From: Phycisphaerales bacterium
GTDB lineage: Bacteria; Planctomycetota; Phycisphaerae; Phycisphaerales; SM1A02
Assembly: GCA_030749435.1 (NCBI GenBank)
Contig: JASMKH010000001.1
Location: 62,001 to 126,000, forward strand
Direction of reading: 5' to 3'
Length of the DNA stretch: 64,000 nucleotides
Position numbers and translations under genes: made by a program. Of this stretch, positions 53,624 to 62,665 are shown piece after piece. Each line of letters starts with the position of its first letter. Position 1 is the stretch's first letter. The notes under the pieces were generated by a model. That model ran no database searches and was not told where the DNA came from. It saw nothing but the letters and a program-made list of their open reading frames with translations.

Positions 53624-55185
53624 TGCTGGGCCTCCTTCTTCTCGCCGTTCCACTCGCTGCCGCGGTGGCCGTGTGCTTTGTGCCGCTTCGCGCGGTGCGG
53701 GTACTGGCGTTGATCGCCTCATTGGTTACCAGCGGAATCGCCTTGGCCGCCGCGATCGAATTCGGCGGGTGGGGAAGTGGGGGTTGGGGACTTGCATTCA
53801 GTTGTGACCTGTTGCCGCAGTTCGGGATCACGTTCACGCTCGGAGCCGACTCCGTTTCGATGATGCTGATTCTGCTGACGGCACTCCTGATGCCGCTGGC
53901 GATTCTCGGCTCCTTCACCGCAGTGACCGAACGCATTCGAGAGTACTACGCCTGGCTTCTGGTGCTGACGACGGCCATGACAGGTGTGTTTCTGGCCCGC
54001 GACCTGCTGGTCTTCTACATCTGCTTTGAGTTCACGCTCATTCCGATGTACTTCCTGATCGCGATCTACGGAAGCACGAATCGAACCTGGGCGAGCATCA
54101 AGTTCTTCATCTACACATTCCTCGGCTCGCTGCTGGCGCTGGTCGGGTTCCTGTATGTGGCATGGGCATCGGCCGAGCACTCGGGAGTGTGGTCCTTCTC
54201 GATCCCGACGCTGACCCAATTCACCTCGACCGCCATGACGAGCACCGAGCAGACGTGGGTGCTCCTGGCGTTGATGGCCGGCTTCGCCGTCAAGATTCCC
54301 CTGTTCCCGGTCCACACCTGGCTGCCGCTGGCACACACAGAAGCGCCCACCGCCGGCTCGGTCATTCTTGCGGGCGTGCTGCTCAAACTCGGCACGTACG
54401 GCCTCTATCGATTCGTCCTTCCCATGGTCCCTGCGGCGGTCGTCGAGTGGGCACCCTTCATCGCCATCCTGTCAATCATCGGCATTCTGTATGCAGCCCT
54501 CATCTGCTGGGTGCAGACGGATGTCAAGAAGCTCGTGGCCTACTCGTCGGTGAGTCACCTCGGCTTCTGCGTGCTCGGCTTGTTCGCACTCAATCCGATG
54601 GGACTTCAGGGCTCCGTGCTCTACATGATCAACCACGGTCTCTCGACCGGGGCGCTCTTCTTCCTGATTGGAATGATGTATGAGCGGTACCACACCCGCG
54701 ACATGGGTGAGATCGGCGGGCTTGCCGCAACGATGCCGATCTGGTCGACCTTCATGGTTTTCTTCGTGCTGGCCTCCGTCGGGTTGCCAGGGCTCAATGG
54801 CTTCGTCAGCGAGTTTCTGTGCCTGATCGGTGCATTTGTGGCTGGAGACGCGGGGGCCTATCCAGGTGTGCTGGGGCCGTGGTTTGCTGCGATTGCAGCG
54901 CTCGGGATGGTGTTTGCGGCGATGTACCTGCTCATCATGGTCGGCAAGGTCGTGTTCGGCCCGCTGCGAACGCCGGCGGGAGATCACGGCCCACTGCCGA
55001 CCGATCTCTCGACGCGTGAGATCATCGTGCTGGTACCACTCGCGCTCGGCTGCATTCTGCTCGGCGTTCAGCCGGACATAGCGATCGACGCCATGAGTGG
55101 CTCGATTGCCGAGACGCTGGCCGCCTTCCCCGAACTGGTGACCAACTCCACCGAGCCGCTTGCGTCAGCGGGAGGGATGCCGTGA
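53623..55185 (+). CDS. nuoM: NADH-quinone oxidoreductase subunit M
   Basis: Antiporter-like proton-pumping subunit, 520 residues with about 14 membrane helices. ATG 53623 overlaps the nuoL stop by one base (TGATG). LLVFYICFEFTLIPMYFLIA carries the key helix-5 glutamate, FAVKIPLFPVHTWLPLAHTE the helix-7 lysine, and VKKLVAYSSVSHLGFCVLG is typical. Its stop overlaps nuoN. Confidence 0.96.
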   Translation: MLGLLLLAVPLAAAVAVCFVPLRAVRVLALIASLVTSGIALAAAIEFGGWGSGGWGLAFSCDLLPQFGITFTLGADSVSMMLILLTALLMPLAILGSFTAVTERIREYYAWLLVLTTAMTGVFLARDLLVFYICFEFTLIPMYFLIAIYGSTNRTWASIKFFIYTFLGSLLALVGFLYVAWASAEHSGVWSFSIPTLTQFTSTAMTSTEQTWVLLALMAGFAVKIPLFPVHTWLPLAHTEAPTAGSVILAGVLLKLGTYGLYRFVLPMVPAAVVEWAPFIAILSIIGILYAALICWVQTDVKKLVAYSSVSHLGFCVLGLFALNPMGLQGSVLYMINHGLSTGALFFLIGMMYERYHTRDMGEIGGLAATMPIWSTFMVFFVLASVGLPGLNGFVSEFLCLIGAFVAGDAGAYPGVLGPWFAAIAALGMVFAAMYLLIMVGKVVFGPLRTPAGDHGPLPTDLSTREIIVLVPLALGCILLGVQPDIAIDAMSGSIAETLAAFPELVTNSTEPLASAGGMP

Positions 55186-56771
55186 TCGATCGACTGTGGT
55201 TTCTGCTTCCGGAACTCATCATGCTTGGTGGGGCGATTGCGTGCGCCATCGTCGGGCTTTCGCGAGACGCAGGGTTTCGCCGGACGCTTCCAGCCGTTGT
55301 GATTTTGACGCTGATCGCGGCGTATGCGGGGTCACTGGCTGTGTATCAGACACCAAACCTGGAAGCGGCTCTTGGCGCAGGGGCCGTGGCTTTGCCGTGG
55401 CTCGGGAGCGTCGTCATACCCATGGTGGCGTTGATTGGAACGGTGCTCGTGCTGGTGCAGGCGGGATTCGTGGATCGAGGGTACGAGTCCGCCGTCGCGT
55501 CCGGCACGGTTCGATTCGATCCACTCCGCAGTGCTCGCGGAGAGTACTACGCCTTCTTCCTGCTGAGTCTGGCGGGCCTGATGCTGACGTGCGAGGCGCC
55601 CGATCTCATCTGGCTCTTCCTTGCGCTCGAATTGACGTCGCTTCCGACCTACATCATGGTTGCGATCGGTCGAAGCGATCGGCGAAGCCAGGAAGCGGCG
55701 ATGAAGTACTTCTTTCTCGGCGCGTTGGCTGCAGCGATCTTCCTGTTCGGCTTTGCGATGCTGTACGGCGCGACCGGAACCATGGAACTGGTTGCCATGA
55801 AGGATGTCCTCGTGGCGCGTGCAGCGGACACGGGATCAATCGGCTCGCTCGCAACAGTCGGACTGCTTGTCGCCCTCATCGGGGTCGGTTTCAAACTGGC
55901 TGCGGCCCCGTTGCATCTCTACGCACCTGATGTCTACGAAGGCGCCGCGGCCCCTGTCACCGCATTTATCGCGTTTGTTCCCAAGGCCGGTGGGGCGATC
56001 GCGATCATGCTGCTGCTTTCCGTGACAGGCTGGGCCGGAGAGGGCGGCAGCCTGCCGCCGGCAGTGCTCGTCACGTTGTGGGTCATGTCGGCGTTGACGA
56101 TGACGCTCGGCAACATCGGCGCCCTGCTGCAGACCAACGTCAAACGCATGCTGGCCTACAGTTCGATTGCGCACAGCGGATACATACTCATCGGCATCAT
56201 CGCCGGACCTGGAGCGGGGTTTGCGGCGGTGCTGATCTATCTGCTCGCGTACGGACTGGGCAATACTGCGACGTTCTCGGTGCTGGCTGGTCTCCGCCGC
56301 GGCGGGGAGGAGGTCGAGCGGATCGAGGATCTGGCGGGGCTTCGTGAACGTCACCCCGGGCTCGCGTGGGCCATGGCGATCTCCGCCGGTTCGCTGCTTG
56401 GATTCCCCCCGCTTCTCGGCTTCTGGGGCAAGGTGCTGCTCTTCATTGCCGGTGTGGTCTCCGGGCAACTCGTGCTCGTCATCATCGCTGGCGTCAACAG
56501 CGCCATCAGCGCGTGGTACTACCTGCGTCTCATTGCGCTGCCCTTGACGGGATCGCCCACTGGCAGCAGTCGGGCAGTGGAGGGGCGTCGAACCTTCGGT
56601 CCTCGACTCGCCGGTGTGCTGGCCTGTGTGCTGCTGATCGGTCTGCCATTGCTGTTGGAGCCGATGCTGCGCGAGGTGGATGCCGCCGTTCGGGATGTCG
56701 ATTCGATGCGGGTCGACATGACGTCGATTGAGCCCCCGGCATCGCCAGGTGATTACGACCTTCCCGGTTGA
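55182..56771 (+). CDS. nuoN: NADH-quinone oxidoreductase subunit N
   Basis: Third antiporter-like subunit, 529 residues. GTG 55182 overlaps the nuoM stop (GTGA). Landmarks: LIWLFLALELTSLPTYIMVA, GVGFKLAAAPLHLYAPDVYE, TNVKRMLAYSSIAHSGYILI and LAGLRERHPGLAWAMAISAG. Last gene of nuoJKLMN; its 3' end overlaps a convergent membrane-protein gene by 19 nt. Confidence 0.95.
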   Translation: MIDRLWFLLPELIMLGGAIACAIVGLSRDAGFRRTLPAVVILTLIAAYAGSLAVYQTPNLEAALGAGAVALPWLGSVVIPMVALIGTVLVLVQAGFVDRGYESAVASGTVRFDPLRSARGEYYAFFLLSLAGLMLTCEAPDLIWLFLALELTSLPTYIMVAIGRSDRRSQEAAMKYFFLGALAAAIFLFGFAMLYGATGTMELVAMKDVLVARAADTGSIGSLATVGLLVALIGVGFKLAAAPLHLYAPDVYEGAAAPVTAFIAFVPKAGGAIAIMLLLSVTGWAGEGGSLPPAVLVTLWVMSALTMTLGNIGALLQTNVKRMLAYSSIAHSGYILIGIIAGPGAGFAAVLIYLLAYGLGNTATFSVLAGLRRGGEEVERIEDLAGLRERHPGLAWAMAISAGSLLGFPPLLGFWGKVLLFIAGVVSGQLVLVIIAGVNSAISAWYYLRLIALPLTGSPTGSSRAVEGRRTFGPRLAGVLACVLLIGLPLLLEPMLREVDAAVRDVDSMRVDMTSIEPPASPGDYDLPG

Positions 56772-57562
56772 GCGGCGCTGCCCTTGGGCTTGATGAGCAT
56801 CTGAATGACGATCCCGACGCCGGAGGCCGAGAGCCAGGCGAGCACGATGAGGGTGCCGCCCTGGTGTTCGTGGAGCCAGTCGGGCGTGATGTTCCAGTGC
56901 GAGAGGATCCGGGGTGTGGCGGCCAATACCAGCCCCGCGCCTGTGACCGAGGTCAGCAGGACGGCCGCAAGTGACCCCATCAATGTGAAGACGATGAGTC
57001 CGCCCAATGCGGCGCCTCCGGCGGCGGCGAGCACCGCCAGTCGAGCGTCGGCGGGGAGGAGGCTCCACGATTCCTTGAACGGGATCAATCGATCATCCTG
57101 CATCCACGATGCGGCGTCCAGCGTCGTGGCTGCCGGCAGTGACACCGGTACGACGGCAGGCGGCTCCACCGGCGTGCGATCCTCCAGCCCGAAGATGTGG
57201 GCGACCGGGGGAGGTGGGACCGCCGGTTGGGTGAGATGCATGATCGTCCAACTGGTGCAGCCGCCAAGCAGGGCCAGCGTGAGTGCCAGCAGGGTCCCTG
57301 CGAGCAGTCGATAGGCCAGCAGGGCCACGCACGCGACGACGAGCGCTCCAACCAGGGGCGCGGCCCATGGTGGTCCGATCCCAGTCTGCATCCAGACCAG
57401 AAGGCCTCCCAGTGCGCCCAACCCAAGTCCAAGGGCCCCGACGGCGGACCGCAGCAGCCACCCACCGGTCACCCAGAGGATGAGGCCGACGGCAAGCGCA
57501 GCGATCGCCCAGAGGAGCTCGCCTGACTCGATCGGGATGTGGGTGGTGCTGAGGAAGCGCAT
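56753..57562 (-). CDS. Multi-pass membrane protein of unknown function
   Basis: 269 residues from ATG 57562 (MRFLSTTHIPIESGELLWAI). Hydrophobic helices at about 18-35, 38-60, 70-90, 93-115, 180-200, 205-225 and 240-260, with a Pro-rich soluble loop in between (AVPPPPVAHIFGLEDRTPVE). Resembles DUF4203/TMEM198-like Gly/Ala-rich membrane proteins only loosely. Its 3' end overlaps nuoN. Confidence 0.6.
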   Translation of the reverse strand: MRFLSTTHIPIESGELLWAIAALAVGLILWVTGGWLLRSAVGALGLGLGALGGLLVWMQTGIGPPWAAPLVGALVVACVALLAYRLLAGTLLALTLALLGGCTSWTIMHLTQPAVPPPPVAHIFGLEDRTPVEPPAVVPVSLPAATTLDAASWMQDDRLIPFKESWSLLPADARLAVLAAAGGAALGGLIVFTLMGSLAAVLLTSVTGAGLVLAATPRILSHWNITPDWLHEHQGGTLIVLAWLSASGVGIVIQMLIKPKGSAAQPGRS

Positions 57563-57657
57563 GTCACGGTCTATCGGATGCTCAGTCCTTGGGAATCGAG
57601 GAAAGCCGCTTTCAGCGGTCCCGCGAGTCGCCAGCGGGGGGCGGGAATGGCCCCTGA

Positions 57658-57663
57658 TATAGT
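57658..57663 (+). promoter_or_regulatory. -10 element, leaderless arrangement, of the YyaL-type gene
   Basis: TATAGT with TG upstream (TGATATAGT region), six bases before ATG 57670. No Shine-Dalgarno sequence. It drives the 57670-62665 trio. Confidence 0.45.
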
Positions 57664-57669
57664 CCCCCG

Positions 57670-60039
57670 ATGCCGACTCAGGAATCCGTGTCCAGAGCCG
57701 CGGCGACCGTGCTTGCCGCGTTGTGCGTGGCGGTTCCCGCCGCCGACGCAAGCGAGGTGCCTGTGGCACACTCCGATCACCCAGCCAACCGTCTGGCCCA
57801 CGAAACCAGCCCCTATCTGCTTCAGCACGCCCACAACCCCGTCCACTGGTATCCCTGGGGTGAGGACGCGTTTGCGGCCGCACGAGCCGAAGACAAGCCG
57901 ATCTTCCTGAGTATCGGATACTCGACCTGTTACTGGTGCCATGTCATGGAGCGGCAGTGCTTTGAAAGTCCTGCCGTGGCGGAGGTGCTCAACGCCTATT
58001 TCATCCCGGTCAAAGTGGATCGCGAAGAGCGACCCGACGTCGATGAGGTCTACATGACGGCCGTGCAGATCATGACCCGGCACGGCGGCTGGCCGCTCTC
58101 GGTGTGGCTTGATCCCGACACCCTCATGCCGTTCTTCGGTGGCACCTACTTCCCCCCGGAGGATCAGGGGTCGAGACCCGGATTCGTCACGCTGCTCCAT
58201 GCGATTCACCAGGCGTGGTTGGACAAGAACCCCGAGATGCGGGCGCAGGCCGATCGCGTCGGGGCCGCTGTTGTCAATCGCCTCGCTTCAATACCCGAAC
58301 AGATGCCGCTGGAGCCCGGGCTGGCCCAGGCCGCCGTAGCGCAGTTGATGGCCAGTTACGACCCACAGCATGCTGGCTACGGACAGGCTCCCAAGTTCCC
58401 AATGCCTGTCCATCTGAATCTACTGCTGGAAGCGGCATGGGACCGCGAGGATGTCCGCAACTCGCTTCGGCACACCCTCGATCGAATGGCGATGGGTGGC
58501 ATGTACGATCAGGTCGGTGGGGGATTCCACCGCTACAGCACGGACGCTCGGTGGCTGGTGCCTCACTTTGAGAAGATGCTCTACGACAACGGAATGCTCG
58601 CATCCGTCTATGCCGAGGCTGCGGCGCGCACCGGTGATAGTTTCTATGCGGCGATCGCGGCGGAGACCTTGGACTACGTCCTGCGAGAGATGGTCGATCC
58701 GACCGGCGCCTTCTGGTCGGCTCAGGATGCAGAGTCCAACGCGAGGGAGGGCGCTTCCTACCTGTGGACGCCAACTGAGGTGCGTGAGGCGGTGGCGGAG
58801 GGCTCGCTTCCGGAGGCGTGGGCCGACTTTGCCTTGACGCTGTACGGACTGGATCGAGGGACGAATTTCCGGGATCCGCATCACCCGAACGAGCCCGCAT
58901 CCAACGTGCTCTACCTTCCCGACCATCCCAAGGCACTGGCAGAGGCATCCGGACTCTCGATCCCGGAGTTTCATGAGCGGGTCGTGGCTATCAATGAGGC
59001 GTTGCTGGATCGCCGCGACACGCGAGACCAGCCGATCACCGACGACAAGATTCTGGCTGGCTGGAATGGACTCATGATCGGTGGCATGGCCGATGGCGGT
59101 CGTCTGCTCGGTGATCCGAGATATGTCGCTGCGGCGCGGCGAGCCGCCGATTGGATCAAGGATGCGATGTGGACGCAGGACGGTGGCCTCAAACGCACCG
59201 CCCGCAGCGGCCAGGTCAGTGAGATCCCGGGCTTCCTTGAGGATTACGCCTTTCTGGTCCGAGGGCTGCTCAAGCTCCACGAGGCGAGCGGCGAGCAGCG
59301 AGATCTGGAGTGGGCGGTGCTGCTCATGAAGCAGGCGCACGATCGGTTTTTCGACGGATCCGCAGGGTGGTTTGACGCCGAGGACGGGGACGAAGCGCTC
59401 TTCGTCCGCGGTCGATCGCTCCACGACGGTGCGGTCCCGAGCGGGACCTCGGTCATGCTGGACAACCAGCGACGTCTGCACCAGTTGACCGGCGACGAGG
59501 CATGGCTGGATGCCGCGGCTGCAACGGTGCGTCCGGTGGCACTGCCATTGAACCAATCGCCCCGCGCGGCGGCGCAGGCAGTTGCGGCCCTGCACCATCT
59601 GGAGCAACTGGCCCCGGATCGGTTTGGTGGAGCGCCGCACGCCCGCGAAGCAGTCGTGTCAATCAGGCTTGAGCCTGCGGCCGTTTCGATCGATGCCTCG
59701 GGCGGCGCTTCATCGGCGGTCGTGTTCGACATCGCTTCTCCATGGCATGTCGCCCTTCACGGGGGAGACGGCGCGGTGCTTCCCGCTCGAGTCGAATCGG
59801 CGACTGCTGGCGTCCTGGTCACCGCGTCGTGGCCCGAAGGTACGTTGTTCAAGGGACCGGTCGGCGCGGCACGGGTCATGGAGGGGACGGTGTCGGTGCC
59901 GATCGTTCTGAAGGTCGAGGGCGATGTGCCCGAAGCGGCGCAGATTGCCGTGACCTGGCAGGCGTGCGACGACCGGATCTGCCTGAAGCCGGAGACCAGG
60001 ATCCATTCGATCGAGTTGCAGGCGGCGCCCGGTTCATGA
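57670..60039 (+). CDS. YyaL/SSP411-type thioredoxin-domain protein fused to DsbD-alpha-like domain
   Basis: 789 residues. Signal peptide [20 protein letters not shown] to about residue 28. The DUF255/thioredoxin-7 domain follows ([19 protein letters not shown], then [20 protein letters not shown], and [20 protein letters not shown]), then an (alpha/alpha)6-barrel glycosidase-like domain (about 210-640). The last 130 residues (from about 660) look like the N-terminal alpha domain of Dsb[35 protein letters not shown] and [13 protein letters not shown], with the Cys pair. Probably periplasmic and redox-active. The stop overlaps the asparaginase start (ATGA). Confidence 0.85.
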   Translation: MPTQESVSRAAATVLAALCVAVPAADASEVPVAHSDHPANRLAHETSPYLLQHAHNPVHWYPWGEDAFAAARAEDKPIFLSIGYSTCYWCHVMERQCFESPAVAEVLNAYFIPVKVDREERPDVDEVYMTAVQIMTRHGGWPLSVWLDPDTLMPFFGGTYFPPEDQGSRPGFVTLLHAIHQAWLDKNPEMRAQADRVGAAVVNRLASIPEQMPLEPGLAQAAVAQLMASYDPQHAGYGQAPKFPMPVHLNLLLEAAWDREDVRNSLRHTLDRMAMGGMYDQVGGGFHRYSTDARWLVPHFEKMLYDNGMLASVYAEAAARTGDSFYAAIAAETLDYVLREMVDPTGAFWSAQDAESNAREGASYLWTPTEVREAVAEGSLPEAWADFALTLYGLDRGTNFRDPHHPNEPASNVLYLPDHPKALAEASGLSIPEFHERVVAINEALLDRRDTRDQPITDDKILAGWNGLMIGGMADGGRLLGDPRYVAAARRAADWIKDAMWTQDGGLKRTARSGQVSEIPGFLEDYAFLVRGLLKLHEASGEQRDLEWAVLLMKQAHDRFFDGSAGWFDAEDGDEALFVRGRSLHDGAVPSGTSVMLDNQRRLHQLTGDEAWLDAAAATVRPVALPLNQSPRAAAQAVAALHHLEQLAPDRFGGAPHAREAVVSIRLEPAAVSIDASGGASSAVVFDIASPWHVALHGGDGAVLPARVESATAGVLVTASWPEGTLFKGPVGAARVMEGTVSVPIVLKVEGDVPEAAQIAVTWQACDDRICLKPETRIHSIELQAAPGS

Positions 60040-60593
60040 GCAGCCAATGCCTCAGCGGTGTCAAACACGTTTCACTCCTGACGACCGGTGGGACGATTGA
60101 GAAGACCTATGATCCTCTGCAAGGTGTGTTCCAGAATGACGTCAGTGTCTTGGACATCATGCTTTCGGGTCTGGAACTTGTCGGCGTGTCGCTCGATCGC
60201 GAGTCGGTGATGAACAAGGACAGTCTCGACATGGATCAGGCAGACCACCTGTTGATCGCCGAAACCGCGATGCAGCGCGCCGCCAGTCACGACGGTGTCA
60301 TCATCGTGCACGGGACTGACACGCTGTCCAGAACCGGTGAGACGCTGGATGGGTTGGCTGGCAGGACGCTGCCCGTGCCGGTCGTTTTGACCGGAGCGAT
60401 GCGTCCATGGTTACTTCGGACGAGTGACGCCCTTCAGAACCTGACAGAGGCGATTCTGGCGGTTCAGTTGCTGGATCCGGGTGTCTATGTGTGCATGCAC
60501 AGCAACGTGCTTCGATTCCCCGGGGTCGTCAAGAATCGCTCGGCGCTCCGGTTCGAGCGAGCGCATCAAGTCCACAGTGAGGAAGGCCAATGA
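60036..60593 (+). CDS. Single-domain asparaginase-like protein
   Basis: 185 residues against about 330 for type I/II L-asparaginases; only the N-terminal catalytic domain is present. ATG 60036 overlaps the upstream stop. [19 protein letters not shown] has the nucleophile threonine motif and [16 protein letters not shown] has the second Thr-Asp pair. [20 protein letters not shown] follows. The C-terminal domain and its contribution to the active site are missing, so substrate and activity are uncertain. Its stop overlaps the POT gene (ATGA). Confidence 0.88.
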   Translation: MSSQCLSGVKHVSLLTTGGTIEKTYDPLQGVFQNDVSVLDIMLSGLELVGVSLDRESVMNKDSLDMDQADHLLIAETAMQRAASHDGVIIVHGTDTLSRTGETLDGLAGRTLPVPVVLTGAMRPWLLRTSDALQNLTEAILAVQLLDPGVYVCMHSNVLRFPGVVKNRSALRFERAHQVHSEEGQ

Positions 60594-62665
60594 GCAAGAG
60601 CCATTCAGGAGCCGCCGCGGCGGCTCCCGCCCTGAGCAAGTACCGCACCAAGCCGCTGCCCATTCCAGGCATGCCCGCCGGCATTCCCTACATCGTCGGC
60701 AACGAAGCCGCGGAGCGATTCAGTTTTTACGGCATGAAGGGCATTCTCGTCATCTTCATGACGGGGTATCTGTTCATGCTTCCGGGAGCGACGGGCAATG
60801 AGCCGATGCCGGAGCCCAAGGCGCTCGAGTACTACCACTGGTTCACGACCGCCGTCTACTTCACGCCCATCCTCGGCGCGTTGCTGGCCGACATTCTGTT
60901 CGGGAAGTATCTGACCATCATCAGCCTGAGCATTGTGTACTGCCTGGGGCACGGCGTATTGGCGCTGATGGGCAGCGGCGAAGGCATCAACCCGGCGTGG
61001 ATGCTGTTCCTGGGGCTCGGGCTCATCTCGTTCGGATCCGGCGGCATCAAGCCATGCGTCTCAGCCCACGTCGGCGACCAGTTTGGCCAGACCAACAGCC
61101 ACCTCATCTCCAAGGTGTTCGGGTGGTTCTACTTTGCCATCAATACCGGGGCCTTCCTGTCAACCCTCATGACGCCATGGTTCCTGCAGTGGTACGGGCC
61201 GCATCTGGCCTTCGGCATTCCCGGGGTGCTCATGGTGCTTGCGACCATCATGTTCTGGATGGGGCGGGGGGTGTTCATCCATGTGCCTCCCGGTGGGATG
61301 AAGTGGGTGCGTGAAACCTTCAGTTGGACAGGTATCAGCGCTATTCTGAAACTCGGCGTCATCTACATCTTCGTGGCGGTGTTCTGGGCGCTCTTTGACC
61401 AGACCGGTTCGTCGTGGGTGCTTCAGGCGAAGGATCTTGATCGCTACTGGTTGGGTGTGCACTGGCTTCCTTCCCAGATTCAGGCCGTGAACCCGATCAT
61501 GATTCTCATTCTGATTCCGACGTTCTCCTTCATCGTCTACCCGGCAATCAACCGTGTGTTCAAGCTGACACCGATTCGGAAGATTGCCATCGGGCTCTTC
61601 GTCATGGTGGTCGGATTTGGGATGGTGTCGCTGGTACAGGAGGCGATCGATGCGGGGGCCCGTCCCAGCATCGGGTGGCAGATCGCGGCGTATGCCATCC
61701 TGACGGCATCAGAAGTCATGGTGTCGATCACCTGTCTGGAGTTCTCCTACACCCAGGCCCCTCGAACCATGAAGTCGCTCATCATGGCAATCTTCCTGAT
61801 GAGTGTGTCGCTCGGCAACGTGTTCACGGCTGTGGTCAATCACAGCATTCTGGTTGAGTCGTCGGCCGAGCCCGCGAAGCGGCTTGCAACATCCTTCGCA
61901 CACAGCGATGAGGGTGAGCGTGGGGAGGATCGGTCCGCTTCGGCCAATGCTGCTGGCATGCACTATGAAACCCTGCCCGGTGAGGGCTTCGCCATCAGTC
62001 TGGCAGGGATGGACGGCGTCATTGGGTCGGAAAACGACATCAAACTCGGGTTCGCCGCGGACGGGACCATGTCGGGCTTCGTCAATGACGAGGCTGACGC
62101 CATCGAGGCTGCGATTCGGCGCATCGGCGAGGTGTGGGAGCGTGACGGCCGGCTGCCACTTCCTGAGGCGGGCGAAGCCATCGCCTCGAGTTTCAAGGAT
62201 CCATGGGGGAATCCGCTTCACTACCAACTGGAGAACCGTGATCAGTTCATCGTGAGCAGTGAGGGGCCAGACAAGACATGGCAGAGTGAGTACGACATCC
62301 GTGGTGAGGTCACCGTCACCTCCAAGACGCAGGCTCAGATCGACGCCGAGCGGGCGCAAGCGGGCGGTGGCGATCTGCTGGCGTGGGCCCATCCGGATGA
62401 GAGTTGGAGAGATCGCCGCGAAGCGGAGTTGTCCTCGCAGCAGCAGGGGGCCGAGGATGGCCTCGCGCACGACGAATCTGAATCGGCCGGGCCCGGCATC
62501 TTCTCGTACGACGTCCGGTGGGACGTCGGCGGCGCGACGACGCTGACCGGAGCCAGCTACTTCTGGTTCTTCACATGGTTGATGCTGGGAACGGCCGTGG
62601 TGTTCGTGCCGGTCGGGTGGCTCTATCGACCGCGAACCTACCTGCAACTGGAGGACGCGGGCTGA
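60590..62665 (+). CDS. POT-family peptide transporter with inserted GspG-like domain
   Basis: Proton-coupled oligopeptide transporter, 691 residues against about 450-500 in bacteria. It has GNEAAERFSFYGMKGILVIF (the ExxER-type TM1 motif, about 37-56), GLISFGSGGIKPCVSAHVGD, GWFYFAINTGAFLSTLMTPW and SVSLGNVFTAVVNHSIL. Between the last two helices (about 425-645) there is an acidic soluble insert. It includes AIRRIGEVWERDGRLPLPEA, DPWGNPLHYQLENRDQFIVS and SEGPDKTWQSEYDI, close to the C-terminal part of type II secretion pseudopilin GspG. The final helix is SYFWFFTWLMLGTAVVFVPV. ATG 60590 overlaps the asparaginase stop. Confidence 0.88.
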   Translation: MSKSHSGAAAAAPALSKYRTKPLPIPGMPAGIPYIVGNEAAERFSFYGMKGILVIFMTGYLFMLPGATGNEPMPEPKALEYYHWFTTAVYFTPILGALLADILFGKYLTIISLSIVYCLGHGVLALMGSGEGINPAWMLFLGLGLISFGSGGIKPCVSAHVGDQFGQTNSHLISKVFGWFYFAINTGAFLSTLMTPWFLQWYGPHLAFGIPGVLMVLATIMFWMGRGVFIHVPPGGMKWVRETFSWTGISAILKLGVIYIFVAVFWALFDQTGSSWVLQAKDLDRYWLGVHWLPSQIQAVNPIMILILIPTFSFIVYPAINRVFKLTPIRKIAIGLFVMVVGFGMVSLVQEAIDAGARPSIGWQIAAYAILTASEVMVSITCLEFSYTQAPRTMKSLIMAIFLMSVSLGNVFTAVVNHSILVESSAEPAKRLATSFAHSDEGERGEDRSASANAAGMHYETLPGEGFAISLAGMDGVIGSENDIKLGFAADGTMSGFVNDEADAIEAAIRRIGEVWERDGRLPLPEAGEAIASSFKDPWGNPLHYQLENRDQFIVSSEGPDKTWQSEYDIRGEVTVTSKTQAQIDAERAQAGGGDLLAWAHPDESWRDRREAELSSQQQGAEDGLAHDESESAGPGIFSYDVRWDVGGATTLTGASYFWFFTWLMLGTAVVFVPVGWLYRPRTYLQLEDAG

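Noticed and set aside
55836-57068. 410-codon minus-strand frame opposite nuoN
   Set aside because: Shadow of nuoN; Arg/His-rich translation without domains.
58420-59640. 406-codon minus-strand frame opposite the YyaL-type gene
   Set aside because: Shadow frame; the plus-strand gene has unmistakable domains.
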